From Balaenoptera acutorostrata (Eukaryota; Chordata; Mammalia; Artiodactyla; Balaenopteridae): 64,000 bases of DNA. The notes below the pieces were generated by a model. That model was not told the origin of the DNA, searched no databases, and saw nothing but the letters and a program-made list of their open reading frames with translations. The DNA lies in the NCBI RefSeq assembly GCF_949987535.1, contig NC_080074.1:40345641-40409640 (forward strand), read 5' to 3'. Positions 31,061 to 43,960 of this stretch are shown one piece after another. How positions within the stretch are numbered: position 1 is the stretch's first letter; each line of letters opens with the position of its first letter. Both the position numbers and the translations under genes were made by a program.

Positions 31061-32410
31061 TCACAACCTATACATTGATAAATTTTTACCAGGATCTCTA
31101 TCCGTTGATCTGATTTCAGTATGTGCTGCTCTGTTGAACCAATTCACAGTCCCTGCTGAATAACTTATTAAGGTTATTGATGTTTCTGGCTGAATGCAAG
31201 GATCAGTCTTGGTAACAAAAAGTAGTTGACTGAAGAACATTTTATCTGCACAGGTATTAACCAAATAATTAATTTTATAAAATGCCTATAATAATCGTCT
31301 GCTTTCAACGATAAGGCCAAGTCATCCATATCTTCACAATATTGGAATGTCTGAAATTTGACATGGCAAATGACATTGGGTCTTCAGGTAGAGATAAGCC
31401 CCCCTCACAACTTTCAGAGGATTTAGATAAGGCTCCAGAGTTGGCTCAGGAGCTTGCTCTCTGCAGCCTCCAGGGACAAGTGTGTTGGTAAACATAGAGG
31501 GATGCCAGGTAAATTGGCAGAGATGAAGGCAATTCATTTGCTAATCAGTGCTGAAGCTCTTGGAGATTTGTAACAGTTTTCAATCATACCGTGGACAACA
31601 CAATTTTGTGGTTAAAGGGAAATTCATTTATCCTGTAACATTTGTAGCATGTCTCTCTTGAGTTTTGATTCCTAAGTTCAAAACTAAGAAAAAATTACGT
31701 CTCAGGTTTTTCTTCCCATAGCGGAAGCTAACTTTCTTCTTGACTTTTGTTTGCTAAGGCTTCAAATTAAGCATCTCTTGGATTCTGATCCCATTAGTAT
31801 TTGGTTTTATTGTGATGCTTTGAATTTGGTCAACTAGGTCTTTAATCTGTTGTCTGTCTTTGGCAAAGATGGCCAAGAAAAAAAGAGACTTTTCCAAGAA
31901 TTGAATACGGCACCCGTTGTTAACTTTGGAATAATTCAATAGTTGAGAATCTACTTGTTTCTTTACTAAGCAATTTGATGTTATTAGGATGAAATCCAAT
32001 TACGATAAAAGAATGTCAGGTAAATGGGCAGATATATTCCCTGCTTCCCTATGCACTTTTATAACAGAAGAAACAGACAAACAAAAAGCCCATTTGGTTT
32101 CATTACCTGCTTTTTGGAAGGATTTTTCTCCCCTGTATTTCCTGTTTATTATTCTAGGAGCAAACGATGCGTTTTTAGAATTCCCTGTAACTTGGAGAGA
32201 TTTGACTGTACTGACAGGAGAACCGTGTGGTTGCCATGCATGAGCGAAGAAGGGCAGGACATTCGAGTCTTTCGAGTCATGAAAGGGAAGAGTCAGGTTC
32301 ATTAATTTCATCACTATACAAAGTGACAGGTAGACAACGGTGAAAACAAAGCCGCTCGCTTGTCTAGCTATCCACAGGACATTTTTCCTTGATGATCCAA
32401 CGGATTGCTG
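31061..32410 (-). other. Unassigned open-frame-rich, CpG-retaining segment
   Basis: I cannot name this segment. On the minus strand it carries consecutive open frames, with no recognised domain, at 32000-32314 (104 codons), 31754-31999 (81), 31334-31537 (67) and 31061-31264 (67), broken by stops. The 32150-32410 part keeps about ten CpG dinucleotides where the surroundings have very few. No repeat family was recognised. It could be an old processed pseudogene, an unfamiliar LTR or internal retroelement piece, or a non-coding regulatory region; chance is also possible. Confidence 0.3.
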
Positions 32411-33574
32411 CTGCTACAGACCACACTTACTAATTTTCCTTTCCAACTGTTGTTCTCTCTGTTTGTCTCAGTCTATTTCTCTCCTTGGCAATTTTATGTG
32501 TCCAATTCACAATCTGTAGCATCATTTCTTTTTTTTTGTTTCCTGGTTCTTGGATGTGAACTTTCATTTTTAGTTTACAGCTCCCATGATGCTTGATTTA
32601 TTTCCTGTTCTTGCTTTTGACGGGGTTTCCCTATGCTGGTCAATCTTGTACATGGTGACTTTTTCTTTATTTTTTTTTTCCTTTTAAATATTCTTTCTCT
32701 TCTGTTTAGAGCTTGTGCTTCTAAGCACCGCAGCAGTGAGCATGTGAACTCAAGGCCCTGCAAATCTGGTTGGTCTTTGTAGATTCTCACAGATCTCCAC
32801 TAAGAATGTAGAATTCCTTTTATTCTCTTCTCTTTGTCAAACTCAGTTATTTCTTCCTTTGAGTGACTCCCAATAGACTTCCTCCAAATATCTACCTGAG
32901 TAATACCACGCAGGAGCCCTTTGCATTGTCTCTCATCCACATTCATTTATGCCTTCTGACTTGTATTCTCACGTATTGATCCTTGTTTTCTAGTAGCTTT
33001 GTGATTTGTCTCTTCAACATGAGGCTATCTGAAGAGGGATACTGATAGCTTCCTTTCCTTTGCCTTCTATGAAGTATCAGTTGGGTTGGGTACATGGGTA
33101 AGTCTTAAGTAAATGCTTATTGAATAAATGAAAGTATAATTAGAGACAGAGACAGGCTTCTTCAAATACTGTTTACACATAGGGCCTGGTTCCTTGGACA
33201 CCTTGTTGAAACTAAAATGTACACTTAAAAAAAAATACTACAGATTAAATCATGATAAACCTTCAGATATACATCAACTTTTCCAGATTATTTAGAAAAT
33301 CTGTGCAAGCATCCCTTATTTTTTATTCCAGATAGACTATGGAAAAAGCAGTAAACTGGCTTATTTTTTTCTGTCAATTATTTTTTCTAAATGATTTTTA
33401 TGTCATATATCTCCTTAAAAGATTCGATTAAAATCGTACTAGTAATGCTGATATGCCTTTTCCTTTCTTATATCCAGCCCCTGCAGTATTTCCTAATTCA
33501 ATTTCTCATTTATATGGTTCTTTCATTTTATGACACCCTTTCACATTACCTCAACTGATTTGACCCTAAAAGCC

Positions 33575-33700
33575 AAATTGTAGAGTAGCTAAAGTGGACA
33601 CCATAATCTCCATTTTACAGATCCGAACACTGAGGATCTGAACTATGGTTCCTGTAATGTGACTCCTTTTAGAGTTGAGATCAGACCTAAGTCTTTGGGG
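33575..33700 (-). mobile_element. MIR-like fragment
   Basis: The motif ctccattttacagatccgaa with a decayed ctgagg tail marks the reverse MIR core. Confidence 0.5.
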
Positions 33701-33944
33701 TTCGATTTTCATGTTCTTCTTATATACTGTAGCATTCTTTCGTGTCCACATTGACAAATGAGCAAATATTCACTAATTATATCACTTCTAAGAAGAGTTT
33801 AGTTTTGTGAACATATTTGTATATTACTGTCAGGCTTCTCTTAACTGAAATAATTGTTAATTCTTTATGCCAAATCAATGAAAATCATTTGTCAAAAAAT
33901 ATTATTGATAATCGTAACAGGGCAACATCAGATATAATAAAGAT

Positions 33945-34150
33945 CATGGATCTTGACTCCAAGTTCTGCCACTTAAATTGCCAAATCAATTTGATCAAGT
34001 TATTTAAACTTTCTGAACCTCAGTTTCACCCTCTGTAACAGGGGAGGTGGGTGAAGCAAGGAGATAATGATATAAACTCTGACTTGTGATATATAAATTT
34101 ATGACATGCAAAGTGCTTAGAATGGTAGATAATATGAAGGAAAGTTTTAA
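33945..34150 (+). mobile_element. MIR SINE
   Basis: Diverged but ordered: gactccaagttctgccactt, gatcaagttatttaaacttt, ctgaacctcagtttcaccct. Confidence 0.65.
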
Positions 34151-35831
34151 ATGTCAGTTAGTATTATTTGCCAGCAATTCCTATGAAATTTCACAACTTG
34201 AAAATGCTTAAAACTTGGCAGAAAAAACAAGTTCTGAAAGTTACGTGGATAAAAGATGAAATACAAGCAATTTTGTATGTATTATACAATTCCCAGTACG
34301 CTCAAAGTGTTCTGCCTTAACAATATATCCGAATGTCAGGGTAACATTCTAAAATAAAGATTGCTGTTGCAAAACTGAAATGCAAAGCATTTTGGTAGTG
34401 ATCAAGCTATTCATGGATAAATAATAGAATGAATAGATCAAACTTTGGGGGAAAATAAATAATTGTCCTTCAGAATCGCACTGGCCAACAATTGTTTATG
34501 TTATTCAAATAATGCAAGCAGCATTAGAATAATATTAAGTTTGTATTAATGGAAATAAACATGTACTGCTTCGTATTTTCAATAATTTGTCAGCCCAGCT
34601 AACACTTCCTGAGGTAAGCCTTTTAACATAGCAGTAAAGATATTAGTGGAAAGATTTACTCTTTCTACTGGCTAAATGGTAGATTTTGCTTGAACACACG
34701 CCCCATTTTATAGTGCTTATGCATTAATAACAACATGCTCTGGATGCTGTTTTTTTTTCTTCTTAAAAATTGGCCAAGCATTATAAGTGACTGAAAAGCT
34801 ATCTTGAATTCAGCATTTATTGTTCAGTAACTATTTACATACACATTTAAGTTATAATGATCAATTTTTATTAAGAACCAACTTTGATTTTATACCGTTT
34901 GTTTCCATTGAATAATTTATAAAATAGTTGGGTTTATTATTTCATTTAGGTAATATCCTCATTCATAGATGGTAAATCTAAAGTACCAAAAATAATGACT
35001 GTCCTAAGATTCTGGGAAAAAACTATGGCCCAATCTTGAGCTCAGTCTTTTGAACATCAAGCTCTATCTACTAATCCAATTTCTGATAATTCCTGTTTCA
35101 AATCAATCAATGGTGTTGGGATTTAAACTTATCTAGGATCACAATTTTTGGTCCTTTGCTATTTAAATCATTCCAATGTCATATTCATTTACAGAAAACC
35201 TTTATTTTCTGCTGTCTTTGCTCATTATTTTCAAGAAAATTAAGTTAGGAGCTATAGTTTTCTTTTGGTGGTTTTGACTAGAATTGAAACAGTAGCTGAA
35301 ATTTACATTTTAATATGATTTAGTAAAATAGTGAAATAGAGGATTTTCTTTAAAGATTGAAAGCTATGAAACTTAATGGAAGTTTAGCTGTTTTTTTTTC
35401 CCCAGTATTTTACTTATATGTAACCATCAAAGTCAAGAACCTGGCCCCTGCACAAATATTGTAATGTTAACATGTATGCTTGGAGGATCACTAAATCCAG
35501 ATATTGCTTGGAAGAAATAGAATTATCTTACTAGACTAGTGGCCTCTTAAGATTCTTTGGAACAGGATAGTAGATCCATTTCTTAACATACTGAGGCAAA
35601 TGCCTTTCAAGTAATATAAAATTTTATATTTGAAGTTCATCTTAATGATTTTAAATGAAATAATAAAAAATGGAGAATTCAGTGAACTGATGTGGGTAAA
35701 TCTTTTTGACTAAAGGTCAAACTATTATCTCAGAAAAAGATGTTTACTTTAAATTAAATATTGATGGACAGAAAGGAAGAAAATAGCAGAGCACTCAACA
35801 TAAAACAGGTTATCAGAAGAAGGATCTTGAG

Positions 35832-35848
35832 AAAAAAAAAAAAAAAAA
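35832..35848. repeat. A-tract (17 bases)
   Basis: An uninterrupted A run with no recognisable element upstream. Confidence 0.9.
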
Positions 35849-37214
35849 GAATGGAGAGTGCTATCTCCTATTGAAAAAGCATTCCACTAACCTCAGAAGG
35901 ATAGCTCGCTGACTTAAAAGTGGCAACTGATTGTACTAAGTCATTTCGTTAATCGGTGCTCTTTGAAGTCCTACCATGCGTTTGAGACAAATGGAACAAA
36001 ACTAAGGACGCATTCTATGGACATTGCAAAAGGGGCAGTAAGTGACCCTATGTTTATGTTAACCTGGGTCAGCTCCCTCCTTGAACCCAGGGTTCCTAAC
36101 ATCACTCCTGGTCCTTCTTGAGGCACATGGTGCTGCCTTGTGCCTTGGTTTTCTCTTTTCCATTCACTCTACCGCCTCTGTGGGCTGCTTTATGCATATA
36201 TGATAATGCGGGGGAGTCAAGAGAGGGAAGAATACAGTGCAGAGTTTGGGGAAGCCATTTGGGGTGATACGTTCTTTGGCACTTTTTCTGATTGTCTCTG
36301 AGCAGTCATCTAAATGGTGAAACAGGGAGGGGAGGTTGTAAGTGGTCTGAGGCTTGCGTACGTTTCCAGGAGAAGAAGAGTCGAGACCTATCTCAGCTTC
36401 AGCAGTGCTCAGAAGGAGGCAGAGAAAGCATTTGTCACCTCCAGGTTCCTACCTGGTGAGAAGTGTGTCAGTTGCCTTATTTAAGGATTGTTAAGGGTGA
36501 GAATCTCAGGTACAATCTCAAGAATACAAATGTGAAAATGATTAAGATGAGCTTAAGGAGGCAGATTGTTTTGTAAAGTTCCAGTCATCTGTGTAATTGG
36601 ACATGTGGCGTGATTACGTAATGTTTAATGTAAAAAGTGATCTTTGCTCTAGTCCTCACCCCAGTCTCCCCCAATCAAAACCAAAGATTTTACAACAGCA
36701 GATGCTGACACCTACGGCTGGAAAAATATTAGGGGCGAGTCATGAGGTTGGAGTTAGACAGAAGTATTTTCCTTCAGAAAGATGGGATAAATACTGTTCG
36801 TTTTAAGTGATTTTGTAATTTTCTAGGCAAAAGTCCAACTATGGCGTAAAACAAAATAGGCTTCTTGGAAAAAAAAGCAAAGTATAAGGAGAAAAAGTCT
36901 TGTTAACACAACTGATCAGAATCATAATTAATATACAGTAATGGAAAAAAAGTTTCTAAAATGGCTGAAACATAATTATTATTTGGTTATTGTTCTAAAG
37001 CAACACCTAAGAGTTTTACCTTTCTAGACGGGAATAGATTTGGATTAATTTTCCTCATAGAACAGTTATTTTGGCATGATGTCAATATAATTTGATTTTT
37101 AGTTAAGGTAAATATTTTTGTGTGAATTTTAATGTGATATTTAATAACTGAAACAGTAAATTCATAGAAAATCAATTATAATTCTATATATTACTTCAAC
37201 TCATCATGGTATAC

Positions 37215-37410
37215 TAAAAGGTAGTAGAGGTTTGCAGTCAAAGAACCCTGAGTTTAAAGCGCAGTGAGTCTTTTTCTTCTTTGAGCCTTTATTTCTCTCC
37301 ATGAGAAGTGGGAGTAATAATACCACAATAATAATTGAGAGAATTCCATGAGGTAACACATCTGACACTTGGCACATAGATGAGGTTTAATAAATGCTAA
37401 TTCTCTTTCC
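37215..37410 (+). mobile_element. MIR SINE
   Basis: The sequence has gtttgcagtcaaagaaccct, tttgagcctttatttctc, aagtgggagtaataatacc, cacttggcacatagatgagg and taataaatgc in MIR order. Confidence 0.65.
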
Positions 37411-37988
37411 CATTTTATATAAAAAGAAATATATATCAAATTCTGTTCTAAAGTTTAATATTTTTCATCCTGAAAGTATTTCTTGGTAACATATTTAAAA
37501 TGATTAGACCCAAGCAATAAACTATATGAAACCTGCTGGGTTTCCTCTAGAGACCTGGTTCTATTTGCCTGTCAAAAATTAAAGGAAAAGAAAATTGGCC
37601 CAGTGTAATTGCTACAAGTTGGAAAGAATATAGATAATTTGGCATTAATCCAGCATCAAGTAAAGAAGACATTTAAATCTTAGCCAGTGGGACCTAGAAG
37701 AGAATTAAAGACCTGTTTTCTATGAAGGGAGAGTTAGCAAAAATAAACAGAGTATAGCAGAAGAGACTGAAAATATTGGGGGCAGAGAAGTAGAAATCTC
37801 TTAATTTTAAGGATTGATATGTACTGAAAGAATTTTTTAAAAAAGAGCAGATCTGGCACAGCTCATGAAATCTTAGAGGCAATAAAGCCTGGCTGGCAAT
37901 GATGCCTGGCCGTCACTTACACTGTCTCACTGGGTTTTAAGCCTATGGTTTTAAAGTACATTAATTCCTGTTTGAGAAACCTGCGTGT

Positions 37989-38214
37989 TTAAAAAATTTT
38001 TATTTTCTTGAAGTATAGTTGATTTGCAATGTTAATTTCTGCTGTACAGCAAAATGATTCAGTTATACATACATATATTCTTTTTCAAAGTCTTTTCTCT
38101 TATAGGTTATTACAAAATATTGAGTATATTTCCCTATGCTATAGAGTAGGCCCTTGTTGATTATCTATTTTATATATAGTAGTGTGTATATGTTAATCTC
38201 AAACTCCTAATTAA
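37989..38214 (-). mobile_element. 5'-truncated L1 3' end
   Basis: Reverse-oriented L1 3' sequence: cttgaagtatagttgatttg, ctgctgtacagcaaaatgat, ccctatgctatagagtagg, then tgttaatctcaaactcctaa at its far end. Confidence 0.85.
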
Positions 38215-41200
38215 ATCTGAATTCCTTGTTAAAGTAGCATTACACTCAAATGGAACTTTATTGTATTTGTGGTCCTCTGAGGGAGCACCTTGGGCATCAG
38301 TTTCTGAAGGCATTTTGGTGCGCATGTATGTCAAGTAAAGCCACCAACAAAAATTTCTTCTCAGAAGGTTTCTGTAATATTATGACTGCGTGTTATTAAA
38401 GGCAGAAGAATAAGAACAAAGTCTTTAAGATTGTTTTTCTTTGCAGTTCAATGAAATAGCCTTTTTCTCTAACTGCTTATTTACTTCCACCAGTCCTGAC
38501 AAGATATTCATTTAGAATACCTGCCAATTTCAAAGCAACCAAGAGAGCGTGACTGAAATTGATCAGAATGAAGTAAATGCAACAGAACAATAGTAGGTAA
38601 ATGGAGAGGTTCTACTCTGAGTTTTAGCAAAACAAAGGCTGCATTTGAATTTATTCAAGGCCATGGGAAATAAGGAACAGTGACATTAGAACAAAGAAGA
38701 ATCTTTTTGCCAGTTGGACTCAGCAAGTTTTGCTTTCTGGCTGGGAATTCCTGTAGGAAAAATAAGTATTTCTAAATCTTTCTGAGGTGTGTTTGCTCCT
38801 CGCCACATATATCTCCATGTAATCAAGTCCCTTTGGAAAAGTAAAGCTGAGTTTTTTTTTTTTCTAATGTCACAGTTATGATAGCAGTGAGAAATTCTCC
38901 TTTTATTTAATCGTTGTCTTATTTTGCATGCCTCAGTTAAGCTTTAAGCCTACAGGTGTTAGACTATATCAAATTCAGAATATGCAAGAAATAGGAAATT
39001 CAATTGAATGCCAGTTATCGTGTTTGTAATATTTAAAAACTGTGGATGTACTTTCACCTTGCTTTAAATTTAGAGCTCTGAATTATATTTTCTTGTAGAA
39101 CTCTGAATTTTAACTCCAGATGTTTTCAGAAAAGGAAGATTTTTTCTTTAATTGAAAGAATGTAAAATGATGGGGTGAATACAAGGGAGAGGAGGAAGAA
39201 AAAGCCCAGGTTCATATTGGTTATATACTGAATATTTAAATTGATTTATACTGAACATTTCCTTTGTTTTATGTGAAAGAAACTTCCATTTTCTTCAGGC
39301 TCTATTTTCCCTTTCTTGATCACCAAACTTTCAAGTCATATCTCTCAGCAATTTCCATGCAAATGGCTCATAATTCTGTTATTTTATCAAGTCACCTCTT
39401 AACATTTTCCCTTCTTATCCTCATTTATACACATATTATTTAGAGTTGCCTTCACAGCACATGCAGTTTTGTATTCAGCTTTTTTCATTATGAATGTTCA
39501 CATGATACTACATGGACTTTAATTTTTTCAAACATTATTGCAATTTAAGTCAAGCAAAAAGGAATAAAGTGTGATGTCCATTTACCTCACAGCAAGCTGA
39601 AGAACTAAAAGATGATGACTGCTGAGGCCACACAGGACCACCTCTGATTGCATTTCCTCTCTCTTCCTAAGAGGTAAACTCTGCATGAAATTAAGTGTTT
39701 TCAAATTTTTTTTATTTTTTATTCCTGCGCATTTCCTTATGCTTTTACATAAGTGTTCTTAGGAACTTTGTAGATTTAACTCTTCATTCCTAAGAGAACC
39801 ACAGCACACATTATAGTGAAATCTTAACAGCAATTTGAACTTTCAGTGTTAAGAGTCAAAATAGCCTCAGCAAAATAGCCACGGCAGAGCAGTCAATGCA
39901 CGGTACGTGATTTGTCTCTCAAATTACCTAAAGACATCCCACATGCCCAGAAATCCATGCTTTGTGTATTCTATGTAGTTCAGCAGTCACTCTGTCTATC
40001 CTGGGAAGGACTATCCTAGTTAACAAAAGTGATGCGGTTCTGGAGTCTCCCACCTCCATGCCTTGTCTAGCTGGCATCCTCATTTCATTTGGATTGTTTG
40101 AAAGTCAGGATGCTAAGTCAGAAAAACAAAAGAAAGGAAACATAAAACCCTGCCTTCCAACACTGTCACAATCATTTTGAAACCAAATAAATCAGAATCA
40201 TTATTCTGTAGTGTTCTTAAATGTGCAATTCGTAGGGATACGTAAAATAAAGGTGTACTTTAAGCTGGTCGTCTTCTGAGAATGAGATGTGTTGTTTATT
40301 TTCAAAGCAAAACAAAATAATCTCTATTTCTTTTAACTGTTTAATTTGCTTTCTCATCTGAGAAGTTGATCTTTTTCTCCTTTAAGCAGTCTCACCCTTA
40401 GGGAAATAAAATGCTAAGCATCAGAGGAAATTCAGGTGTCATTGTGAGGCATTTGAGTTAGTTTTGAGTTAGTTTGACTTAGTTTTCTTCCTACTCTTTT
40501 GACCCACTATGTACACAGCAAGGGATTTTCACTTCCAAGGCCATAACCCAGGCTATCAGAGAGGATATGGATGTGAACATCCATTTCCAAAAGTATTTGA
40601 GGTTAATAGTGAGATGCTATTCTTTCTTTCTTGGTTCATTTAACAGTAATGTTCCAGTGGGATGATGATAGATTCCTGGTTTCTGTTTGTTCTGCACCAG
40701 AAGTGTGACCTCGTTGCAATAACCATTGGCAAGATGATAATTTAGTTAGTACCAGCCATGAAACTAACATAATTTAACCTTAATACGTGACTGCTAATCA
40801 AAGTCAAGTGTCCAACTATCAAACATGCTGATTGACAGTTTTGGAAGGATAGAAGTTGACTATTTTTCCACATCTCAATTAATATACCTTTGTCTACAAA
40901 GTTGAAAGTGAGTTATTATCTTATTCTAACTTTTAATACATTTTCTTCAGTTTTGGATAAAATTGAATTTTGATACATGCTGCTAAATACCTGTTAAGGT
41001 GAAATTTAACAAAACTGTCTCTGTTGCTCTACATCTTCAAGGTCGTTTATCTCAGCTATGGCCACACAGAGACTCTTCTAGCAAGTTGATAGAAGCTATT
41101 TTTGTTAGTAAAGTGGTCTCTACTGGAAAGAATACTAAAGTTTATATTAGCAAGCTTAGGTTTGAGATTTCTTAAAGTTAATTTAAAGGTGAATCATGGA

Positions 41201-41946
41201 TACATACAGGGAAAAAGTACAGTATCCTAATATTTAAGTTTTGTAATGTTGCTACTCAGAGATGGAAATTCAAGTGTAGGATAAACAAATAAGAAACATA
41301 GATTAATGAATAGCACTTTTCTTCTGCATCAGGCAGAGTAATTGGCATTACAATTTTGGAAGGATTCCTATTGTTAGGAATCTTTTGGAAGGATACCTAC
41401 TATTAACAGTGGTAGAGATCTCTTGGTCAAAAAATAAAAATGATTTGGATTTATTGACCAACCCCTTTTAAAGATCTTGGAACTGGAGCATGAGAAAAAT
41501 ATACATTTCCATCACTAGACGTGCTCAAAATATTCAGTAGAACTCTTGCAATTGTAACACAAATAACTCAGAAGTCACAAGTGTCGGCAAGACATTTGTG
41601 CTTGAGATGGTGATGGTTTAATAATTTAAATGCTGTTCTAAAGTAAGCATGATGGCCAAGAATTAAAAAAAATTCCCCAGATACATTAAAATCAGCCTGC
41701 AGCTATGGGATTCTGCAGGCCAACAGAGCCTGTGATTCCTTTTTGGGCTCCTATTTTCAACACTAAGTGGGTTTGCATTCCAACATTCAGAAGCAATTAA
41801 ATATACCTGTGCTATTAGAAATTGGAATTGCAAATATTAGTAAGGAAAATGTGTGCCACAAGGTGGAATTTGTTTTGCTGTTTCTCTTGCCGTTCTGCGT
41901 GATCATGTTATGGAAAGACATGGAAGTCACCAACTTTTAGCTTTTA
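38215..41946. other. Unique-looking intron sequence, nothing recognised
   Basis: No repeat family or exon recognised. It contains a 29-bp-spaced local duplication near 41354-41405. Confidence 0.55.
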
Positions 41947-41964
41947 CCTGGAATCCATGCTTTT

Positions 41965-42262
41965 TTTAAAATAAATTTATTTATTTATTTATTTTTGGAT
42001 GTGTTGGGTCTTAGTTTCTGTGCAAGGGCTTTCTCCAGTTGTGGCGAGCGGGGGCCACTCTTCATCGCGGTGCGCGGGCCTCTCACTGTCGCGGCCTCTC
42101 CCGTTGCAGAGCACAGGCTCCAGACGCGCAGGCTCAGTAGTTGTGGCTCACAGGCCTAGCCGCTCCGCGGCATGTGGGATCTTCCCGGACCGGGACATGA
42201 ACCCGTGGCCCCTGCATTGGCAGGCGGATTCCTAACCACTGCGCCACCAGGGAAGGGAAGCC
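41965..42262 (-). mobile_element. CHR-type SINE with perfect 18-bp target duplication
   Basis: A minus-strand copy of about 298 bp. The identical cctggaatccatgctttt lies at 41947-41964 and 42263-42280, so the insertion is likely young. The 5' (head) end carries a small internal duplication (agggaagggaagccc). The open frame at 41999-42235 lies wholly inside it. Confidence 0.95.
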
Positions 42263-42280
42263 CCTGGAATCCATGCTTTT

Positions 42281-43254
42281 AAACTGTAAATTGTGATTTT
42301 TTTCAAAGCCGGAAGGGGGTTGGAGAGTAGATCATCATTCTCTGGTAACCTCTTCTCTTCCTACATTTCTTAGAACAAAATAAGCTGCTATGCATCTTGT
42401 ATTCTAGGCATATATTTTAATTCAAGAACTGCTTAACGTTGGGATAATCATAATCTAAATAATTAGTTCATGTAACACATTCTCCCTATTAACATACTTC
42501 AGTGTCCACCAAATTATTAGGTGTCTGTCTAACAAGGTGGCTGAGCAAGCCTATTTAGAAATCCACATTATCCACTGAAATATGCAAGCAGAGGGGTTTA
42601 CCAGTTATACCTCAGTCTTCTCAGTAGACTTGAAATCCTCTCCTGGGACAACTGCATTGACTGTAAGTAGGTCATTTTAGAAAGTCATTTTAAAAAGTCC
42701 TCTTTCAGTTTTACAAGAAGTCTTGTAAAAGGCCATTGCTCTTGGGAAAGATACTCTTGGTTGCTTAGACAAATAACCATTCTTCTTTCTCACTCTCTGC
42801 TAAGGAATACCGATTTTGTTTAGGTATCATGCAGGGATTAGTATACTCAAGAATAGCAGGCGCCTTCCCCAGATTTATGGGATGAATTATGATTGAATTA
42901 AATCAGTTTTGTAATTCCTTTTTTTTTTGGTCACTAATTGGTCTAGAGTTGGACATAAGAGCCAGTACTGCCAATACTATTTAAGGGGAATCTGCGGGAG
43001 ACGACTGGGAAAAATGTTTTCCCTGATAAAAGAGGTAGCACTGAGGGGAAAAGACCCGTTTTGCCTTTCTCCCCACCATCTCCTTCTGGATTGGATTGTT
43101 ATATTGATATGTCTGGTGTCTGGAGCTGCCCCAGCCATCTTGCAATTATGCAGAGACGGTCAAAGGAAACTCAGAGTTCCTGGCTGTAAACTAGCTCTGG
43201 AACTGCCTACCCCAAGACTTTATTTTATATGAGACACTTAAATGCTTCATTGTG
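42281..43254. other. Unique intron sequence, nothing recognised
   Basis: The 101-codon plus-strand frame at 42927-43232 has no recognisable domain or family resemblance and is treated as chance. Confidence 0.55.
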
Positions 43255-43625
43255 TAAGTTGCTTGCATCAGTCAGGATATGTTTGATTATGCAGCAGTAA
43301 CAAACAGTCCAAACCTCAGGGACTTAAAACAACAAAGGCTTACTTCTCATTCATGCTAGAGGTCTTTGTGCATCAGCAGGGGCTTCTGCTTATGGTAGTC
43401 ACTCAAAGGTGTGGGTTGATGAAGCAAGTACATCTCCAAAATTGCTGGTTTTGGTTCCAGAAGGAAGAGTTCTGGATGTTCTCACATCTGAATCAAATGT
43501 TCTAGCCCAGAAGAGGCACACGTGACTTTCACCCACAACCTAACCTCCCAGAACTAGTGACACAGCTTCACCTACAATAAGGTGAGGAAGTGCAACTATA
43601 CCAGTGCCCCTAAGGAGGGACAATC
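43255..43625. mobile_element. ERVL/MaLR-type LTR fragment (family uncertain)
   Basis: The sequence carries catcagtcaggatatgtttg, gcagcagtaacaaacagtcc, ggacttaaaacaacaaaggc and ttacttctcattcatgctag, a common mammalian LTR-like repeat beginning, and continues with diverged sequence to about 43625. I am not certain of the family or orientation. Confidence 0.55.
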
Positions 43626-43759
43626 AGTACTGACGATACCTATATCAGCTTAAGATGAGAATCCTGTTACTTGCAGGAAAAAGCATCCTGAGTATGATGA
43701 GGATAATGATGACGAAAATTACTGAATGTTAACTATATATCAGCTGTTGTGCTGAGTTT

Positions 43760-43960
43760 TGATGTATGTTAATATCTTTAATATGTACAGCAATCTTATA
43801 ATGTGCTATTACTCTCATACTCTGAAAAACTGTTTCAGAGAAGTTTCTTGCTCAAGATCATTTAGTAGCTTAATGTTGGCGGCGTCATGATGTTAACTTA
43901 GGCAGTTCAGCTGCAAAAATCAACATTCTTAACTATGTCATAAATGTCTAATAACTTTGC
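43760..43960 (-). mobile_element. MIR-like fragment
   Basis: Reverse MIR pattern: ctgtttcagagaagtttctt, gctcaagatcatttagtagc. Strongly diverged. Confidence 0.5.

Larger units (their letters stand above)
32411..37988. other. Unique-looking intron sequence with three MIR copies
   Basis: Besides the listed MIR fragments, the A-tract and a possible short L2 end near 33060-33140, no feature is supported. Confidence 0.55.

Noticed and set aside
32024..32305. Plus-strand open frames of 93 and 84 codons overlapping the minus-strand 104-codon frame
   Set aside because: Frames open on both strands at once point to low stop density rather than coding; kept only as part of the unassigned island.
41697..41720. 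Short inverted repeat (cctgcag … ctgcagg) as a hairpin or terminator
   Set aside because: Seven-base arms with a ten-base loop are expected by chance, and there is no functional context in a mammalian intron.
42927..43232. 101-codon plus-strand open frame
   Set aside because: No domain or family resemblance and no supporting context; treated as chance.
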